Source: Acanthosepion pharaonis (Eukaryota > Mollusca > Cephalopoda > Sepiida > Sepiidae). From it: a stretch of DNA of 64,000 nt. The notes under the pieces were generated by a model. The model did not search any database, was not told the DNA's origin, and was given only the letters and a program-made list of their open reading frames with translations. The DNA lies in NCBI GenBank assembly GCA_903632075.3, contig CAHIKZ030005407.1, positions 4,511,001 through 4,575,000 of the forward strand, read 5' to 3'. A program made the translations under genes and the position numbers. Positions 21,565-31,190 of this stretch are shown in pieces (position 1 is the stretch's first letter; each line of letters begins with the position of its first letter).

Positions 21565-22066
21565 GCAGTTAAAGACATCATACACTTTTCTTTTATGTTC
21601 CCTTCAGGACATAGGCGATCATGACTCTCCACATCTACCTGTCCCCTGTAGCTCTTAATAAGTTTTGTTTTGTTATTTCTCTCAAAACCTGTTCTACCAT
21701 CCATTAGCGCAATCTCAACAAGTATGTTACGTGTTGATTTCCTCTGTCCCTCTTTCCTGTGAGTATCAGATTATATGCCCCCTGAAATTTCAAATGCCTC
21801 TTCCTGATGTTAAATATAAGGTTTCTTTTTGCTTCCATTTTCTCCAAAATCACGTCTTTGCTCACATGTTCGGCCCATGGTATCCTCAGCATCTTTCTGT
21901 AGAACCACATTTCTGTTGCATCAAATCTCTTCTTCATCTTAGAGGAGATTGCCCAGAAATTATGCATCTGTACAGGCTCTGTATGATAAGTGACCATTTT
22001 TTTCTTCTTCCTCTCAAACCAAAAGAACATTCGCCAATGTATCAAAAGAAACGCGTCCAACATTGA
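21565..22066 (-). pseudogene. 3' part of an RTE-like LINE
   Basis: The minus frame 21704-22063 encodes 'KRFDATEMWFYRKMLRIPWA', 'HVSKDVILEKMEAKRNLIFN', 'RKRHLKFQGAYNLILTGKR' and 'DRGNQHVTYLLRLR', matching the C-terminal region of RTE-type LINEs; the same phrases occur at 7.4-7.6 kb and at 47.07-47.26 kb. The reverse transcriptase palm is absent. Confidence 0.75.
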
Positions 22067-22717
22067 CGGTGTCCGAAAATTAACGCACAGACAGTTACTT
22101 TTTCTAATTATCTTAATCAGTCGTCATTAGAGGAATTGATATCGATTATTTTGTGTGTGGCAAGACACGTATTCCTCAAGAAGTGGTGGACTTCGTTCAG
22201 TTCTTTGTAAACTTCTTCAAATGATTGTTTCCAACGTAAAATGGAGATTTATGGAGAGTTCAAAATATTTTTTTTATCTCTATTAAATTTACAAATATAT
22301 ACACGCTCTCTGTCCCTGACATTGCGCATTTTTGCCTATACATATCGTCATGGGCGATCATGGCTCTCCACAATTAAATGTCTCATAATTATAGCATACC
22401 TTAAAACTACATTTTTATCACACACACAGACACACTCTCACAAACAGACACACACAGATACACACATATATAGGTAGATACTAAGAATAAATATACACTT
22501 GTTCATCACTGTTCCATGCAACTCTAGATTCCATGCTCATAACAATCGTTTTTAATCGTTTTCCATTTGTATTTGACGATTGGTACTTGCATGAAACACA
22601 GAGTAACATCAAACGGTAAAGAAAAATATATATTTAATATGTAGATTAGTATAAATTTAATCTCTGTTATTTTACATCGAGTACTGTTTTATTATTACCA
22701 CCAGCACGGAGCGTGCG

Positions 22718-22720
<3 letters not shown>
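22067..22720. other. Spacer; possible transposon end at 22069
   Basis: The phrase 'ggtgtccgaaaattaacgca' at about 22070 resembles mariner-superfamily terminal sequence, but no matching opposite end is visible. Short (CA)n stretches lie at 22419-22467. Nothing else recognised. Confidence 0.3.
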
Positions 22721-22754
<34 letters not shown>

Positions 22755-22869
22755 AAAAGTGTGTGTATATAAATATAAATAAATATATATATATATATAA
22801 TTATTTATATATTATATGCGCGGTACTTATTAGAAAGCGCTCAATATCAGAGATAGAGCTAACATATTT

Positions 22870-23510
22870 GGTTGGATTGATGTGAGTTTGTGACCCTGGG
22901 TTTCACGCTTTTGCGATCGTCAGACAAAGTGATTAATTTTTTTAAAAATTGGGTTTATGTAGATTGCGTGTATTGGTGTTATTATGGGAGTGGGGGGGGA
23001 CGTCGTCGTGATTTCATCGTTCTAACGCAAATATAGATGCATGTCCGTACATCAGATGAGGTACACAGACACACATACACACTTGCTTGTCCGTCGGGAC
23101 TCATACATATCAAAGATTGGAAGTGTAGCGAAAATCTTTCGTGAATGTCTCGTGAATGTATACATGTATACATTCATGAGACATGAATTTCAACATACAA
23201 ATGCGTATGTATAGACACAACACCACCCATATACATACATATGTCAAATCCGAAACTGTCCACATATGTTTATATATGTATGAGTCCCGACGGACGAGCA
23301 AGTGTGTATGTGTCTGCGTACTTCATCTGATGTACGGACATGCATCTATGTTTACGTTAGCACGATGACATCACGACGATGATTCCCCCCACACCCATAA
23401 CAACACCAATACACGCAATCTACATAAACCCAAATTTTAAAAAAATTAATGAGTTTGTCTGACGATCGCAAAAGCGTGAAACCCAGGGTCACAAACTCAC
23501 ATCAATCCAA

Positions 23511-23512
<2 letters not shown>
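22870..23512. repeat. Large fold-back: ~240-bp inverted repeats around a palindromic centre
   Basis: The left arm (22870-23110) starts 'ggttggattgatgtgagttt' and ends 'cgtcgggactcatacatat'; the right arm (23274-23512) is its reverse complement with only a few percent mismatches and small indels. The ~163-base centre contains a second palindrome: 'gaatgtatacatgtatac' plus 'attc' (23154-23175) is a perfect 22-bp palindrome, extended imperfectly by 'atgtctcgt'/'atgagacat'. The whole is a near-complete hairpin. (TA)n tracts lie just outside on both sides (22720-22750, 23516-23552). It has no coding content. Confidence 0.9.
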
Positions 23513-23552
<40 letters not shown>

Positions 23553-23556
<4 letters not shown>

Positions 23557-24000
23557 GATGTCAAGGAACACTTGTTGCCATTTTGTAATGCCAACGAATA
23601 CTCGTTGTCACTTTCGTAATGTTCGTTGTAGTAGAGACTTTGTAATCGCAGATACAACTATAGTAACGTCGTTGAACAATACTGGTGTCAGACACCTTAG
23701 AATAACACTCGCACTAATAGTACTTGCTCGATAATACTCGCTCGAATAGTAATCCGTATAGAGAAAGAGTATAGTGAATAGAGTAGAGAATAGCGGTCCA
23801 TATAGTAATAGAGAATAGATTAGAAATAACGATCAATTAGACAGACGCTAATTCCCATATATGCGTTTCCTCTATGGTTACGTGGTCTATTTAATTCAAT
23901 AATGGGATCGCCTGTGTTTGCTCACTGGTGATCTATGTTCAAACTCAAGTTTCAGCAGCCACACTTTATTCCTATATAACGATATAACAATAATCAGAGG
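23553..24000. other. No recognised feature; starts 'tgtgatgtcaaggaac'
   Basis: Contains repeated AATAG/GAATAG-like phrases around 23750-23830 and no coding signal. A solo LTR beginning TGTGATG was considered, but no CA end or polypurine tract supports it. Confidence 0.35.
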
Positions 24001-24035
24001 CGACAGACTGTTTCATTCTAAACGCAATCTTCAGG
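24001..24035 (-). ncRNA. Hammerhead-ribozyme-like core
   Basis: On the minus strand the order is CTGAAGA (24029-24035), a stem II region 'ttgcgtttagaat' (24016-24028), GAAA (24012-24015), 'cagtctg' able to form a short stem III (24005-24011) and TC (24003-24004). CUGANGA, GAAA and UH are the hammerhead core in the right order. Stem II is weak here because one base differs from the sister copy at 24404. Activity is not shown. Confidence 0.4.
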
Positions 24036-24276
24036 CCACATTTGAAGGTGCGGATTCTAATTATCACAATGTTGGATATTTAATAACATAAGCGATGTGA
24101 ACATAAACAAAAGGAAAGTAAATGAAATCGGCTAGTCTATAGATATCGCAAATATATATAATTAGGAAAAAATTTAAATTTAAAATTCTTAGCGTTCCCT
24201 TCCCTTCGTGCGTATGTGTAGTCGCATCGACGTAAACATCAATTTAAACCGATGACATCCTAAAGGACAAAACGCA

Positions 24277-24278
<2 letters not shown>

Positions 24279-24361
<83 letters not shown>
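24279..24361. repeat. (CA)n then (TA)n microsatellite
   Basis: A long perfect (CA)n tract (about 24279-24342) runs into (TA)n (24343-24361). A minus-strand polyvaline/cysteine frame over it is an artefact. Confidence 0.95.
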
Positions 24362-24362
<1 letters not shown>

Positions 24363-24534
24363 GAAGAAATATAGTTTTAAGATATGTTATATTTATGGGT
24401 GGTTTGATGATTGCGTTTAGCATGAAACAGTCTGTCGCGTTGACTTCAATGTTCACTTTTATATTTACATACGTTCTATCTCTGATATTGAACGCTTTAT
24501 CCCATAAATATAACACGCCTTAAAACTATATTTC

Positions 24535-24544
<10 letters not shown>
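24357..24544. repeat. Inverted-repeat element with ~43-bp arms
   Basis: The left arm begins at about 24359 with 'atatgaagaaatatagtttt' and runs to 'tatttatgggt' (24400); the right arm (about 24500-24542) is its reverse complement with a handful of mismatches. Between them is a ~100-base loop that includes a hammerhead-like core at 24404-24436. (TA)n tracts flank both ends. It looks like a small fold-back or MITE-like family; related loop text occurs at 22830-22855 and 24000-24035. Confidence 0.8.
24404..24436 (+). ncRNA. Hammerhead-ribozyme-like core
   Basis: Order on the plus strand: TTGATGA (24404-24410; C3 of CUGAUGA is T), 'ttgcgtttagcat' (TGC/GCA stem II, 24411-24423), GAAA (24424-24427), 'cagtctg' (24428-24434) and TC (24435-24436). 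A15.1-U16.1 plus C-G and A-U pairs can close stem III. It is the sister of the copy at 24001-24035, which has the correct C3 but a poorer stem II. Confidence 0.35.
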
Positions 24545-24589
<45 letters not shown>

Positions 24590-24591
<2 letters not shown>

Positions 24592-25300
24592 CAAACAATT
24601 TTTGTCGGACTCGTGTGTAAAAATAAAACAGAATTTCAACAAAGACATATTAACAAATATATTGATAGGACATCTTACAAGGGAAAAATGAGAAATGAAA
24701 TGAAATATGAAGAGTTCAAAGCAACCTTCAGTGTCAATAGTTGAGGTACTTACATATTTGCAGAAAATAATACGACTTTTCTCTATGAAAATTCACCAAG
24801 AAAGAGATGGATTCTTTCAAATCTCGCGCCGCCTGTAATTATTGTCAGGGGGCGGTAATTCAAAATTTCGCTGTCTGTGATTATCATCATGGGGTAGCAG
24901 TCCAACAATATTACGGAAAAATGTAGAAAAAGATTTCGTGTGACGCCTTTTGTTTTTAGGATTTCATTTGATTTAAATTGATGTTTACGTTGATGAATCC
25001 GCACGTTCAAATTTATATAAATAAAAAAAACAAAGAAAATAAATAAAAAACTAAAAATAAAAAAAAACATGCACATTACAACACTCTTTGGCTACGCCAT
25101 AACACCCACCATTTGTCTCTATCTACCCTGAAGATGACTTAATAAAATCGAAAGGTTGGACTATATTTCTTCCGAAATGAATTTAGGACAATTTTTGAGG
25201 GTATGTCCTCCTTGTCTGAGAAGGATCATTTGTAATTTGGAAAAGGTTTATCTGTAACATTAAGCGACACATAATGCCCGTATTTGCATTAAGGAACATT
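24590..25300. other. No gene recognised; hammerhead-like hairpin inside
   Basis: Unique-looking sequence. The only structured item is a CTGAAGA-T-stem-GAAA motif at 25128-25153 with a poor stem. No coding or tRNA signal. Confidence 0.4.
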
Positions 25301-25308
25301 TGCGGTTT

Positions 25309-25331
25309 AATATATATATATATATATATAT

Positions 25332-25370
<39 letters not shown>
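25309..25370. repeat. (TA)n then (GATA)n
   Basis: (TA)n at about 25311-25334 followed by (GATA)n to 25370. The mariner MITE is inserted in this GATA tract, which resumes as 'tagatagt' after the element. Confidence 0.95.
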
Positions 25371-25472
25371 TTAGGTTGGTGCAAAAATAATGACGTAATA
25401 ATGTCGTTTTGTGACGTATTTTTTTACCTCAAAAAACGACATTATTACGTCATTATTTTTGCACCAACCTAA
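25371..25472. mobile_element. Palindromic mariner MITE (102 bp)
   Basis: It starts 'ttaggttggtgcaaaaataa' and ends with the exact reverse complement; TA flanks both sides (25369-25370 and 25473-25474). About 40 bp of each half pair perfectly (through 'tgacgtaataatgtcgtttt'), leaving a short loop around 'gtgacgtatttttttacctc'. The terminal TTAGGTTGGTGCAAAA is the well-known end of mariner elements and of the human MADE1 MITE. There is no coding sequence. Confidence 0.9.
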
Positions 25473-25764
25473 TAGATAGTAATTAAAAACAAAATATGCG
25501 CACAAAACGTAGTGTATTTATTATATGAAAATTTCAATAATTACATATCAATAATAAACATATCAATCTCTCAATTCTTCAAACTGTTTAGCCCCAGTCA
25601 TTCACACGCCCCTCTTTGACTGCCAAACATTTATTATCATTATTATGATTTTAATGAATTAAATGAATTCTAGTATTAAATAAATCCTAGAACCTATATT
25701 ATAATTCTGGTAATACTAGTATAATACTTACTGTATATGTAATATTGCAGCCCCCCCTATATAT

Positions 25765-25832
<68 letters not shown>

Positions 25833-25862
25833 CCAATAAGTTAATAAATATTCAAGCGACTT

Positions 25863-25903
25863 AACCGACTCCAGAGTTTCGCAAGATCCTGCTCATCAGT
25901 GTC
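25863..25903 (-). ncRNA. Hammerhead ribozyme candidate
   Basis: On the minus strand: CTGATGA (25893-25899), stem II 'gcaggatcttgc' (GCAG/UUGC with loop GAUC, 25881-25892), GAAA (25877-25880), a three-pair stem III including A15.1-U16.1 with loop CUGG, and the cleavage triplet GTC (25867-25869). This matches the full hammerhead core with no extra base. Stem I is weak: position 1.1-2.1 would be G-A, followed by four pairs (G-C, U-A, U-G, A-U). Hammerheads are known from Penelope-like elements and animal retrozymes; its membership is inferred. Cleavage activity is untested. Confidence 0.55.
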
Positions 25904-26204
25904 AGAGGTTTCAATAAATCTCATAAGATATAGGACGCATGAACATTACTTTATTTGTTGACGGCTGTCGCTTTAGTTATTTATACAGCACAAAAATCTG
26001 CTAGCTTTAAAATATGTTAAATTCTAATAACTTTTACGTATTTTAATATGTGTTATTGAGTTGTATCATTATTACTACAAAGATAAATATATATCTGTGT
26101 GTGTGTTGAACGTTTGTACATAAGAATCAACACTGCATGATAGGTGTCAGTTTCATGACTCAGTGCTATCTTCAGGCCAAGTGTCATTACTCCTTTAGCG
26201 AACT

Positions 26205-26238
<34 letters not shown>

Positions 26239-26402
26239 CCAACACAAGGAATGTTAAAAGATTCATGTTAAAAAGATAAAAAAATAAAAAAAATAAAAAA
26301 AATAAAAAAACAAATGTGAACTATAGACAAAAGTTCATTTTCGACAGCAAGATATTCATTTCTGTAGTTTAGTGCTACCAGCAAGCAAAAATATTTCTCC
26401 TC

Positions 26403-26433
26403 CCGATGATGGCCATTTCGGTCGAAACAAGTC
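26403..26433 (+). ncRNA. Hammerhead-like hairpin, degenerate
   Basis: CCGATGA (U4 changed to C), one extra T, stem GGCC/GGTC with loop ATTTC, then GAAA, CAAG and TC. The order matches a hammerhead core but the U4 change and the extra base argue against activity. It resembles the motifs at 59346, 59860 and 60223. Confidence 0.3.
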
Positions 26434-26546
26434 GAGGAATCTAAATGGAATAATAATAAAAAAAACGAAAGAATATAAATCTACAACCCAGTGTGTCTAA
26501 AGATTTTCATTTTTTATTTTCTTAATTTTTTTATTTTCTTATTGTT

Positions 26547-26611
<65 letters not shown>

Positions 26612-26625
26612 ATGAAATGTACTAA

Positions 26626-26673
<48 letters not shown>

Positions 26674-27054
26674 GTGTGTGTGTGTGTATGTGTGTAGATA
26701 GATAGATAGATAGATAGATAGACAGATATGTCTGTCATTTGGGATGTAGTAGGAAACCGGGCCTTTTCAGTTCCTTCGATTAGCTTCATTTATGGCCATG
26801 ACATCTGGAATCATAACTGCCAAAACGCTTCTATTTTTCTGTGGTATTAAAAAAAAAACAAAAAAACATTAAATTCTACGCAAGTCCCGTTGATGTAATT
26901 GAAGTATTTTCTATTGATTTAATTATAACAATTTTAGAATATTCGGCAAAATAATAATGACCTTAGTTTAATCAATATCTTCTGTTCTTCACTTTCAGAG
27001 CCTAATAAATCTAATACTGTATAAGACGCATGGACATTACTTTTATTTCTTGAC

Positions 27055-27056
<2 letters not shown>

Positions 27057-27138
<82 letters not shown>

Positions 27139-27327
27139 CCAATTATGCTACCTTGGTTTCAACCTTCCGGTATATATCCGATATAGGCCGAAATCTATCG
27201 CCTGAGGATTCCGAAAGATTGGAAACAAGGTAGTGTGATTGGCTGATCTTCGAATTTTTCTTTTTAATTTAAAGGCTGTGCGCGTCAAATTTTATTTTTT
27301 TATTTTCTTTATATGTGTATTGAGCAC

Positions 27328-27358
<31 letters not shown>

Positions 27359-27416
27359 GATAAAATATAATTTTAAGGTATATATATATATATATATATA
27401 TTGCTGTTACACCTGG

Positions 27417-27458
<42 letters not shown>

Positions 27459-27486
27459 TATATATATATATGAACCGGTGTATCAG

Positions 27487-27540
<54 letters not shown>

Positions 27541-27843
27541 AATTAAACACTAATATTCCATGGTCATAATTTATTCCATTGAAAACAGAAAAAACAACTT
27601 GTTTTTTTTCTGTTTTCATTTTTGAATTTGTAGGTCTGAAAATTTGATCGTATTTACGATTCCAATGGAATAAATTATGACCATGGAATATTAGTGTTTA
27701 AGCCTTTTTATTATATCCTTACTCTGTCCTAGACATTGAGTTCTACCTGGATCCTTCCTCTTGGAAAATTTTTTCTGAAAATATACATGTATGGGAATTT
27801 TTTTATATATATTTTCATATGTATGTATATTTTCCACTAATAT

Positions 27844-27911
<68 letters not shown>
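27057..27911. repeat. (TA)n cluster with inverted repeats
   Basis: (TA)n at about 27058-27101 followed by (GA)n; further (TA)n at 27330-27358, 27379-27401, 27420-27471, 27491-27534 and 27847-27911. A conserved phrase 'ttgctgttacacctggttca' (27401) and its inverse 'tgaaccggtgtatcagcaa' (27472-27490) enclose a (TA)n tract; a third copy 'aaccgggtgtaacagcaaat' lies at 27911. A CTGAGGA...GAAA motif lies near 27203-27230. Confidence 0.85.
27545..27699. other. Hairpin with perfect 37-bp inverted arms
   Basis: Arms 27545-27581 ('aaacactaatattccatggt' onward) and 27663-27699 are exact reverse complements. Inside, 'gaaaacagaaaaaacaa' and 'ttgttttttttctgttttc' (27581-27618) form a second, nested stem with a two-base bulge. 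Flanked by (TA)n. No coding content. Confidence 0.9.
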
Positions 27912-27914
<3 letters not shown>

Positions 27915-27929
27915 GGGTGTAACAGCAAA

Positions 27930-28384
27930 TTTTCCAATTGTTAGTTTATGCTTAGAACTGTTATATCTTAGAAATGATTAAAGATATCTTACTGGAATTG
28001 TCCGAGGTTTTTATAACAATATTGGAATCTACTTTAAACAATAAGAATGTATTTAGTTGAAATGATGATCCGTCTTCCTGTTGTGACCTCCTGATCCAGT
28101 TTTCCTCTCTACTGTTCCCTCTCTTTTAAACTTATTCACCTTTCCCTTGATGGTTCTTGAATAGACTTTGAAGATGAAAACCAGTGTATGAATGTTGGTC
28201 CAATTACTAAAGGACTGAACAATGTTTTTTGTCTCACCACTGCAAAGTTGGAAAGACATTGTATGGCTGACACAAAACAATCTTAACCTTAACATGAGCC
28301 GATCATATTGGGTTACATGGTACCAGTAGCACTTGTAGAGTGACCTGACATAATATACAATATGATATACATTATATAATATCT
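27930..28384. other. No recognised feature
   Basis: No gene or repeat recognised. The minus-strand frame at 28053-28469 runs into the SINE head that follows and shows no known family. Confidence 0.4.
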
Positions 28385-28678
28385 TAGTACGGTGGAATAA
28401 TGGATAGCGGCTCGGACTGAAGAATCGAAGAGCCGAGTTCGATATTCCAGTCGAATCCATTATATTCACTTACAGAAACGTATGAATCCTCCCCCAGCTA
28501 TGGGTAAAATAGCAGGACAGACCGGGTTCTATAGCCCTGGATGGCAACTGGTCTACTGCAGAAAGAAATGACAACCTACTCCTGGAAAAAAATCTGCCTC
28601 GTCAGTCATGTATCGAAAGATACATGATCGCCTACGCGTGTATCACGCATGGCACATAACTGACTGAACCCATTAGTG
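28385..28678 (+). mobile_element. tRNA-derived SINE, near full length
   Basis: The head carries A-box-like 'ggtggaataatggatagcgg' and B-box-like 'gccgagttcgatattcca'. The body reads 'tgggtaaaatagcaggacag', 'atggcaactggtctactgca' and 'atgtatcgaaagatacatga', ending 'ggcacataactgactga'. The copies at 29585-29885 (+) and 44013-44293 (-) share this order. The source tRNA cannot be named confidently. Confidence 0.8.
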
Positions 28679-28719
28679 TCGTAGGAGCAGCATGTACTGC
28701 AGCTGCAGTAGAAGTGATG

Positions 28720-28888
28720 TCCCCTGGGAAAGATAGCCTGACGGATCCAAACCCTCTCCATGCTGGTTTGAACTCAAAGTTTTCCTTCTCATAGACTAGT
28801 CGCCAAACAAGGCTATAGGACCAAGTCTGTCCTGCTATTTATCCGTAGCTTAGTATGAATCCATCTCTTAGAAGAGATGGATTCATAC
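28720..28888 (-). repeat. SINE fragment ending in a 36-base perfect hairpin
   Basis: 'caaacaaggctataggacca' and 'gtctgtcctgctatttatcc' are inverted relative to the SINE at 28385. The end (28853-28888) is a perfect 17-bp stem with a 2-base loop, from 'gtatgaatccatctctt' to its complement, made of two SINE 'aatccatctctt' phrases head to head. Confidence 0.6.
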
Positions 28889-29198
28889 ATTTTCCAAGGA
28901 TATTAGCACGTAATGAGTGTAATGACGATTATCCATTACCCCATTGAAATATATGACACAATACTGAGTTGATTACATTAACGATATTAAAAATTGCATA
29001 TATCTTGATTTTCTCATACCATTTCTGGCTTGTATCAATTTGATATATGCTCCCTGAAACGCTGAGGTAAAAGATGACCATTGTTAAGGACGAGTATCTT
29101 TACTTTTGTTCTGTCTATCAGTAGATCCCAGTTGGTCAGTTCTCAGCATTTCTCGGGTTATTTGAAGTTATGAAGTGTTGACTTTATTCGATGAATTA
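28889..29198. other. No recognised feature
   Basis: Unique-looking sequence leading into the mariner terminal repeat at 29199. Confidence 0.45.
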
Positions 29199-29436
29199 TT
29201 AGGTTGAGTCATAAGTAATTTTAATTTCTGGAAACCAATTGTAATGATAAATATGTCATTCTAACTACTAATCATACGTGACAGTTAAAAATAAATTTGG
29301 TGTAAATTAACATAAGTTTTTGTATGACAGTGGCAGCGTACACAGTAAATAAGAAAAACGTTGTTCTCCTTCATGTCAACGCAATCCCGTATACAGCAAG
29401 AATAACACAAGACGACATTCTCTTCTATCCAAACCG

Positions 29437-29520
29437 CTATATTAGTGGTTCTCAATCTTTGATTATCCATGAACCATTTTTACTCTTAATTTTTTTGCGC
29501 CCACCCCCATAACCATTCGA
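29437..29520 (+). mobile_element. Possible hAT terminal fragment
   Basis: 'tagtggttctcaatctttga' followed by 'ccatgaacca' and 'tgcgcccacccccataacca' resembles the end of hAT elements (CAGTGGTTCTCAA followed by a CGAACC...GCGCCCACC phrase). The opposite end is not found nearby, so this is either a solo end or a deleted copy inside the mariner. Confidence 0.35.
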
Positions 29521-29584
29521 TAAAAAAAAAAAGCTTATTTTGGTTTTTACTTATAAATAAGTTTAAAAAGATTTTACGCAAAAC

Positions 29585-29885
29585 TTTGTGGTGTAATGGA
29601 TATCGGCTCGGAGTAAGAACTCGGAGAGCCGATTTCGAACTCCAGCCGAGTTCGTTAGAATCACTTACGAACAAATACACTGGGGAAAGGTATAAATCCA
29701 TCTTTTCTCCCCCAGATATGGGTTAAATAGCAGGACAGACATAATTCTTTAGCCTTTGTTGGCAACCAGTCTACCGAAGAAAGAAATGGCAACCTACTGC
29801 GGGAATAAACCTACCTCGTCAGTCATGTATCGAAAGATACATACTCGCCCAAACGTCTAACACGTATGGCACTTAACTGACTGAA
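29585..29885 (+). mobile_element. tRNA-derived SINE inside mariner
   Basis: Head 'tgtggtgtaatggatatcgg' and 'gccgatttcgaactccagcc'; body 'gatatgggttaaatagcagg', 'ttggcaaccagtctaccgaa', 'atgtatcgaaagatacatac', ending 'ggcacttaactgactga'. Same family and orientation as 28385-28678. Confidence 0.8.
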
Positions 29886-29962
29886 ATATATATGCTTTAT
29901 TTTGAAGTTAAACCAATTTAATGAGAATAAACTTGTATTTAACAGCTATATTTTATGTAATA

Positions 29963-30352
29963 CTAGCAATAGAGCCCGGCGTTGCCCGGGGATGTAACAG
30001 TAAGAAATAGATCAAGTATCGACTATCATAAAGACTGGAAAATAAAATTGACAAAGATTATTGTTTAAGGTTGACGGACACGCATGTCTTAATTAGTTTT
30101 TTTTTTTTTTTACGAATTGGTCAAACCCAAACTCAAACAAAAACATTGTTTTCAATCGTTATGAGTCTATCGATTGGTGAATAGAATTTTATTATAAACA
30201 ATTGTCTTGTAAATGGAATTTTTAAAGCATTCTGAATGTAAAAATAAAGAAAAAAGTGTACAAGACAATAAGAAACACTACCTGCCAAAAAAAAGTGAAG
30301 TTTTGTTGAAATCGATTAAAAAATGTAGGAAATCCGATCCCATATATAAACG

Positions 30353-30421
<69 letters not shown>

Positions 30422-30676
30422 CCTGGGTTTTATAATAAGTATAACTTGATATGAATTGTTTCCTTTTCATTCTCGCCTCTTAATCGTGTTTTCAAATTGA
30501 TTTCGTGCAAAAACAATTGTGTTTTTCCAATTTTTGGCGCTGTCAGAACCACCACAAGGTAATTTTACGTAGTCCTGTGTAGTTTTGTTGAAATCGGTTG
30601 AAAAATGTAGGAAATCCGATCCAATATATAAACGAACAAACACGCACACACAACCTGGGTTTTATAATAAGTATGA
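29963..30676 (-). mobile_element. Two-headed Helitron, family H1
   Basis: On the minus strand it starts TC ('tcatacttattataaaaccc') after an A and ends 'cccgggcaacgccgggctct' plus 'attgctag' before a T, so the insertion is between A and T as for Helitrons. Two 5' heads are present: the outer at 30590-30676 and the inner at about 30300-30450, which carries an expanded (CA)n of about 60 bases at 30354-30421. It is collinear with the copy at 9370-10086, two-headed in the same way. No coding sequence. Confidence 0.8.
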
Positions 30677-30689
30677 TTTATGTACACTA

Positions 30690-30993
30690 GTAAAATAACT
30701 CATAATAAACAATTTTAAAATATGCGAGTAATTAATAGATTTTAAAAAGTGCAGATTTATTCAATGAGATCCCTGTGGTTGATGCTGCTCTGTGAATTTT
30801 TTTATGTTCGGCTCCATCGATGTCAATGACTGTCGAAGATCGCCCTTTTTTACAATGTCAACTCTATATTAATTAATTTATATTAATTAAGTTATATTAA
30901 TATATTACTTAATTTAATCTTATTCATATTATTATTTATTATTAATATATCAAATTAATTTATACAATAAATTATAATATTTATATAATTTTC

Positions 30994-31028
<35 letters not shown>

Positions 31029-31190
31029 CCTTCCTTTCTATATCCTTCTCAGTTTTTATTCCACTTTTACAAACAAAACCTCCGGTCGAGTAAAAGGTAC
31101 ACTAACTTACATCGCTTGAACTTGCTTTCTGTTAGTTGAGAGTTGTTTTTCTATTTTTAGTATTTTAATGGCGTAGATTACTGTAGAAAT
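30690..31190. other. AT-rich segment inside mariner
   Basis: Contains alternating 'tatattaatta'-type sequence at 30865-30960 and (TA)n at 31000-31025. No terminal repeats recognised; it may be a further insertion or part of the hAT-like fragment. Confidence 0.4.

Larger units (their letters stand above)
25480..27056. repeat. AT-rich region with many long (TA)n tracts
   Basis: (TA)n tracts occur at about 25771-25830, 26207-26236, 26550-26608 and 26627-26664, with (TG)n at 26670-26695 and (GATA)n at 26696-26722. Between them are hammerhead-like motifs (25863-25903, 26139-26175, 26403-26433). No coding sequence recognised. Confidence 0.85.

Noticed and set aside
23553..24000. Solo LTR starting TGTGATG
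   Set aside because: No CA-ending partner, primer-binding site or polypurine tract can be identified.
26139..26175. Hammerhead-like CTGAAGA...GAAA (minus) near 26.15 kb
   Set aside because: The core words are present but neither stem II nor stem III can form in the sequence as it stands; at most a decayed relative of the 24.0-kb copy.
27195..27230. Hammerhead-like CTGAGGA...GAAA near 27.2 kb
   Set aside because: CTGAGGA fits CUGANGA, but stem II would share bases with the GAAA, so no consistent fold is possible.
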